A stretch of DNA of 64,000 nt from Embiotoca jacksoni (taxonomy: Eukaryota; Chordata; Actinopteri; Embiotocidae), in contig JAKOON010000006.1 of the NCBI GenBank assembly GCA_022577435.1, positions 13,400,501 through 13,464,500 of the forward strand, written 5' to 3'. The notes under the pieces were generated by a model, which worked only from the letters and a program-made list of their open reading frames with translations, did no database searches and was not told the DNA's origin. The position numbers were made by a program, and so were the translations under genes. Numbering within the stretch: position 1 is the first letter of the stretch; each line of letters begins with the position of its first letter. Shown piece after piece: positions 59,705 through 64,000 of the stretch.

Positions 59705-61267
59705 TCCCATGTGGAAAACATGGGGAACTGGTGTTTTTTCTTTTTCTCAGTGATGCCGTTATGTCAATAGATCACAAATACACTGTTTCGCCCTCAGAGA
59801 ACTATGAATGTCTGCACAAAATTAGATATTTCAGTCTGTACCAGTGGTGGACTGAAAACAATCCCTACGGCGATGCAAATACTAATAGATGCTCCTGTGA
59901 CCATATACATACATTGGTACTCTTTGTTCATGCACCCCAGACACTCATTTTAAATCAACATGTAAATCTATCTGTGAAAAGCACTTGTTGAGTCTGATGA
60001 ACAAATGTACACATTCACCACTTACAGCATTTTTCATGAGCTACAACCGTCAGAGCTACTTTAGACCTCGGCAATCAATATGGTGAACATGCACACAGAG
60101 ACACATCAGTGGAGGAGGGCATCCACTTGGTTTCATGAATAATGAATCAGACTCTGCTGACCCATCTGCTTTACGATTAAGACCCAACAGGTCACAAGAT
60201 AAATCTGAGGGGCCATGAAAAGTCAGAGAAGATTTTTTTTTTCTCTTTTTATGGCCACTGCATTTATGAAATACTGGATAGTTTCATCAGCCTATAAAAG
60301 ACATTAAAACTTGCACTCTCTCTTTGCGTCAAGTGCTGATGAGTAGGGCCGCCACAATCATGACACTTTACTGAATGATTAAGTGACCTACAATTGTTTG
60401 TGATTAAGGTTTTAATTGTCTTTTTCTGTTTACTTTATGCGACTATTATTTTATAAGCCTACACATACACCTCATGAATTATAAAAGCCATTCATTGGCT
60501 GTGGTGTTAGGCTTTGCAAATTAAACCCATGATTTTAATGTCAATATTTTTGCTACTGTCCACAAAGTCTCTTTTGTCCTCCAACAATACAAAAAAATAA
60601 ACAAGTTCACTGGATGAAATGTTTCTTCATTGCAATGAACATGAGCACTGACTTTGTTTTTAAATGAATCACAAATACATCTTACCGATGGAGTTAATAA
60701 TATCTTGAGCTCAATATGTGCTTTAATCTGAACCAGAAGTACCCAACAAAAGCACAAATTATTCCTGTTTGAGTAACGTTAACTAAGAACTGAAACGCTC
60801 TGCTGTTTAAGGGCATTATTAAAAAACAAGTAAAACAGTACGGTATACTTGTGACCTGTTTTGTTGTAAAATATATGTTGTCAGAAGAATCCAATGGGGC
60901 TTGAGCCAAGCACACAAAGAGGGAAGCTGAACGAATCTTTAGTTCTGGTCTTTTTATGGGAGTTATTGACTAAGATGAAAAATACAAAACAATGATAGCC
61001 ACATTTTTTTTTTAATCAAAAATAACGGTTACTTTAAAAAGATACAACAATTTCATTCAGTAACTGTCAAAGACTGTGACAAATTGGTGATTAGCTGATG
61101 CGGTCAGCTCCAACAATCAGTCAGATTTTAGGCAGTCTGGTTCACTCGGTGTCCTAACACAGCACTGAGGTTTTCGCTTTTCCTGTGGCCTTCAGTTTGT
61201 CACCTCCCTGCAGACAGAAAAACTTGTACCAGAGCACTGTGCACACATCTATGGACTCTCTCTCTCT

Positions 61268-61372
61268 CTATTTTTCAAAAGTAATCCCCTCCCTGTTTGC
61301 CTCACGTGGGAGCAGCCCCAGATAATCCTCAAACAGTCGGACAGCTGTCATGTCAGAAACGTGCAGGACAAC
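61268..61372 (-). CDS. Candidate exon of an unidentified gene (weak)
   Basis: Minus strand: after a plausible pyrimidine-rich acceptor (..CATCACTTGCAG) an open stretch reads VVLHVSDMTAVRLFEDYLGL, LPREANREGITFEK and stops. A CAC|GTGAGG donor inside it would alternatively give a 67-nt internal exon. The peptide looks protein-like, but I recognise no family. No partner exon was found within the window, and a chance open frame of this length is common. Confidence 0.2.
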   Translation of the reverse strand, partial: VVLHVSDMTAVRLFEDYLGLLPREANREGITFEK

Positions 61373-63474
61373 CTGCAAGTGATGTAACAGTAAAGAGAAG
61401 AATACTCAGACTGAATATATAAACAGGTCTTTTTAAGCCCTGGTTTAAAAAGTCATTATGCCTGGCAGTGTGAAAGAGTCTGCCTTGCAGTGACAAGAAA
61501 CAGCAGGTGCCGGTTTGTTCAGGGGAGCTGGTGGTCTTCAGGACAATAACAGAGAGGTTCTGCGGTCACGTGCAGACTCTCCAGTTACATAAGAGCATTT
61601 TAGGATTTTGTGAACCCATTGTCAGGACGAGTACAGTAATCATCTTTAACATCCACTAGCAGATTGTTTCCTAAAGCCAGAGCCGACGCAGATTTTATCC
61701 AATTCGGCTGCTGGGCCTGAATATCAAATCATGATCTCCAAATACAACAAGTGTCCCATGATAAATGCACCCAAAATGTAAACATCTGCCTTCTTCAGAA
61801 AGAGTGGTGATGATGAGTTGTAATAATCACATAAATCACTGCTTACACTTTTCAAAAATAAGACCAAAGTAAACAGAAGACAAAAACAAAAAAGAGGGTA
61901 AATAAGGAAATATGAAGAGCTGAAATTATTCGGAAAATGATTACTATTACTATTAAGTCACTTTTCCGCAAATTACTTGATTCCAGTTTCTCAAATGAGA
62001 GGATTCTCTGCTTTTGAGCTTCATAGCACTGTAAACAAAATGATTTTTTTTTTTATGTAAACCTGTGGGTTATATACAACTTTAAGACAACACTTTTGGG
62101 CTTTGAAAACTGTGATAAACATTTTTGCTATTTTGTTATGTTCTTTTATACAATTAATAAGCAGAATAAATGCCATGTAATGAACAACATTTGCAGTTAC
62201 AGCCCAAAAGCAGAATCTTTACCCACATTCCTCTTGACTCTGGTCAGCTTTCTGCTGTTTATAAGAAATATATATAAATATATTTATTGTTGTAGAAAAC
62301 ACTATACAACAGAATTTCACAGCTATAAAAATATCATACTTGGCTGAAAGCAAATCAAAAATGTCAACATTGCAGCACATCAGCTGATTTCATGGTCTGA
62401 TGCTCATCAATAAAGGTCCAATATTGATGCTGTTCCGCCTTCAAATTCATTCAATAAATAACTTAACATGCGTCTATGTAACGTCCCAATTACAAATGAA
62501 AAGTGAAATTTAAAGGCAATAAAATGAACCTGTGCTCAGTTAAATACTCAGACATTTTGCTGCCTTATACTTGGTCTGGTATGACCAGGTTGTGGTCGCT
62601 CATGTTAGCAAACAGATGTTGCTGACTATTCCACTTCTGCTGCTGTCACACTACATTTAAGAATTTAACGTTATCAGTTGTCGCCGTTCAGCAGCAGATA
62701 TTCACAGCAAATGTACCTACTCAAGTAAGTTTTTACAAAAAATGCAATTAAAACACTGCATTGTTCTGACATACAGGATTTTTAGACTTTAAGTTTCTAT
62801 TAACCGAATAAACCTGAACCAATTGTTTCACTGACAGGTTGAGAACGGTGGAATTAAGAGAAAGAGGACACAAGCACCGTGAAATCACTTCGACCCTGCT
62901 GGGCAGGGAGGCAGGCCTTCATTAGGTTTAGTGAGGAGTGAACCACAGGGGGAGAGTCTTTTGGCCCCTGGAGGCTTTGTTTTGGAGGTATAGTTATGGC
63001 ATCATTTATTGACAACATCAGGTTTTTCCACCACTTCACCACCTCAAGGCACAAAGTCTGGTCTGCGATAGCAAAGCAACAGAGGACATGTGAGATGAGC
63101 TCATTCAGCTTCAGGTGGTTTCTAACTTGTTACTAAATCAGTGATTTCATCCACAATGAGGGAAGTAGAAATGCATGCATGACACACAAACTTTTGCACG
63201 GACAGAGGCACACAAATTTGTAGTGCTGAATGTTCAATTAATGCAATATTCAACCAACAAAACAGTTTGCAGCCTCCGAGAAGTGACAATTCCCTGCTTA
63301 CCATTGTTTTTTTTGATCATGTAAACTGAACGTCCTACAGATTCAATTATTGGTTTGACAAAAAAAAGACAACTAGGCATGTCTCCCTTGGGTTCTATGA
63401 CCAATTTTTAACCTTAAATAAACTAAACTGAAAAAAAAAATGAAAAAAAAAATCGAGAATAAGGATCCATACAG

Positions 63475-63735
63475 CCATGTCAGCAGCTCTGTGAAGCTGT
63501 TCTTCAACACTTAGTGCTTAGAGATAAATACTAACCACAGCCTCTAGCATGCTCTCAGTGACTATGCTAACATTGCTGATGTTTAGCTGGTATAACATTT
63601 ACCATTGTCAGTCTTAGTTCAGGACATTTGCATGCTAAGATCTGCCAATTAGCACTGAACACAGACAAGTACAGCTGAGGTACTAAAAACTTAAATTTTT
63701 GACCTGACAATGCTGCGAGAGGATCAGCCATTGGT
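63475..63735 (+). repeat. Repeat family R2, copy 3
   Basis: GTCAGCAGCTCTGTGAAGCT, TGCTAACATTGCTGATGTTT, CCAATTAGCACTGAACACAG, GTACAGCTGAGGTAC and TTTTGACCTGACAATG: first half of the family. The minus-strand open frame here is a shadow of the repeat. Confidence 0.6.
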
Positions 63736-64000
63736 GTCGTGCTGCCAGAATAGTAAATAGTTAATCCTAAAACAAGAGCCAATAAAAACAAATGTAATGG
63801 TTAAAACTGTCTCGCTGACATTTAAATGTGTATTGATTGATGATTCATGAAGTCAGCCTCGTTTTGACCCGCTACCATTTGCCCTGTCAAGTTAGTGCAT
63901 TACGTGTTAAGACAAAGTCAACATTTCTTGTATTAATTTCAAATTAAAAGCCTTTCAGCGTTTCAGTAGGCAGACACCCTTCATTTCTTATTTTTATTGT

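Larger units (their letters stand above)
50100..64000. other. Repeat-rich DNA upstream of coro2a
   Basis: Apart from the repeats and the weak exon candidate listed separately, I see no gene, RNA gene or recognisable protein similarity on either strand. It is probably intergenic, or 5' intron if coro2a has a distal promoter. Confidence 0.5.

Overview
This window looks like teleost (probably percomorph) nuclear DNA. It has multi-exon genes with GT-AG introns, long CA/TG microsatellites, many homopolymer tracts, LINE remnants and several dispersed repeats of kinds common in ray-finned fish. Four protein-coding genes can be rebuilt exon by exon with every reading phase closing. The species assignment is inference from gene content and repeat style.

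Layout. 1-3.2 kb: repeat-rich flank with a decayed LINE on the minus strand. 3,392-7,780 (-): trmo, the tRNA N6-methyltransferase for t6A37, six coding exons, 462 aa. 9,914-11,475 (-): hemgn (hemogen), three coding exons, 252 aa, with GATA and CACCC motifs just upstream. 11.7-14.2 kb: the head-to-head gap between hemgn and anp32b, holding a 3 x 100 bp tandem repeat and a run of 30 G. 14,208-21,386 (+): anp32b, an acidic leucine-rich nuclear histone-chaperone-type protein, seven coding exons, 265 aa, with a CpG- and homopolymer-rich first intron. 22-28 kb: tail-to-tail gap with no recognisable gene, probably including the coro2a 3' UTR. 28,075-41,009 (-): coro2a (coronin 2A), eleven coding exons, 518 aa. 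A candidate non-coding first exon lies near 49.7 kb. 41-64 kb: intron 1 of coro2a and upstream DNA, dominated by interspersed repeats. Only one weak exon candidate was found there (61,268-61,372, -).

The order and orientation trmo(-) hemgn(-) anp32b(+) coro2a(-) match the human 9q22 block TRMO-HEMGN-ANP32B-(NANS-TRIM14)-CORO2A as I remember it. NANS and TRIM14 are not in the interval. The four genes have unrelated jobs (tRNA modification, erythroid nuclear factor, chromatin/phosphatase regulation, actin cytoskeleton), so this is conserved synteny and not a functional cluster.

I found no convincing undescribed system. The most interesting signals are: long CA or UG repeats starting within about 10 nt of the 5' splice site in three coro2a introns; a 435-bp candidate MITE flanked by a perfect 8-bp duplication; a five-copy ~0.5 kb repeat family that flips orientation around the coro2a 5' end; and an array of five CACGTG boxes.
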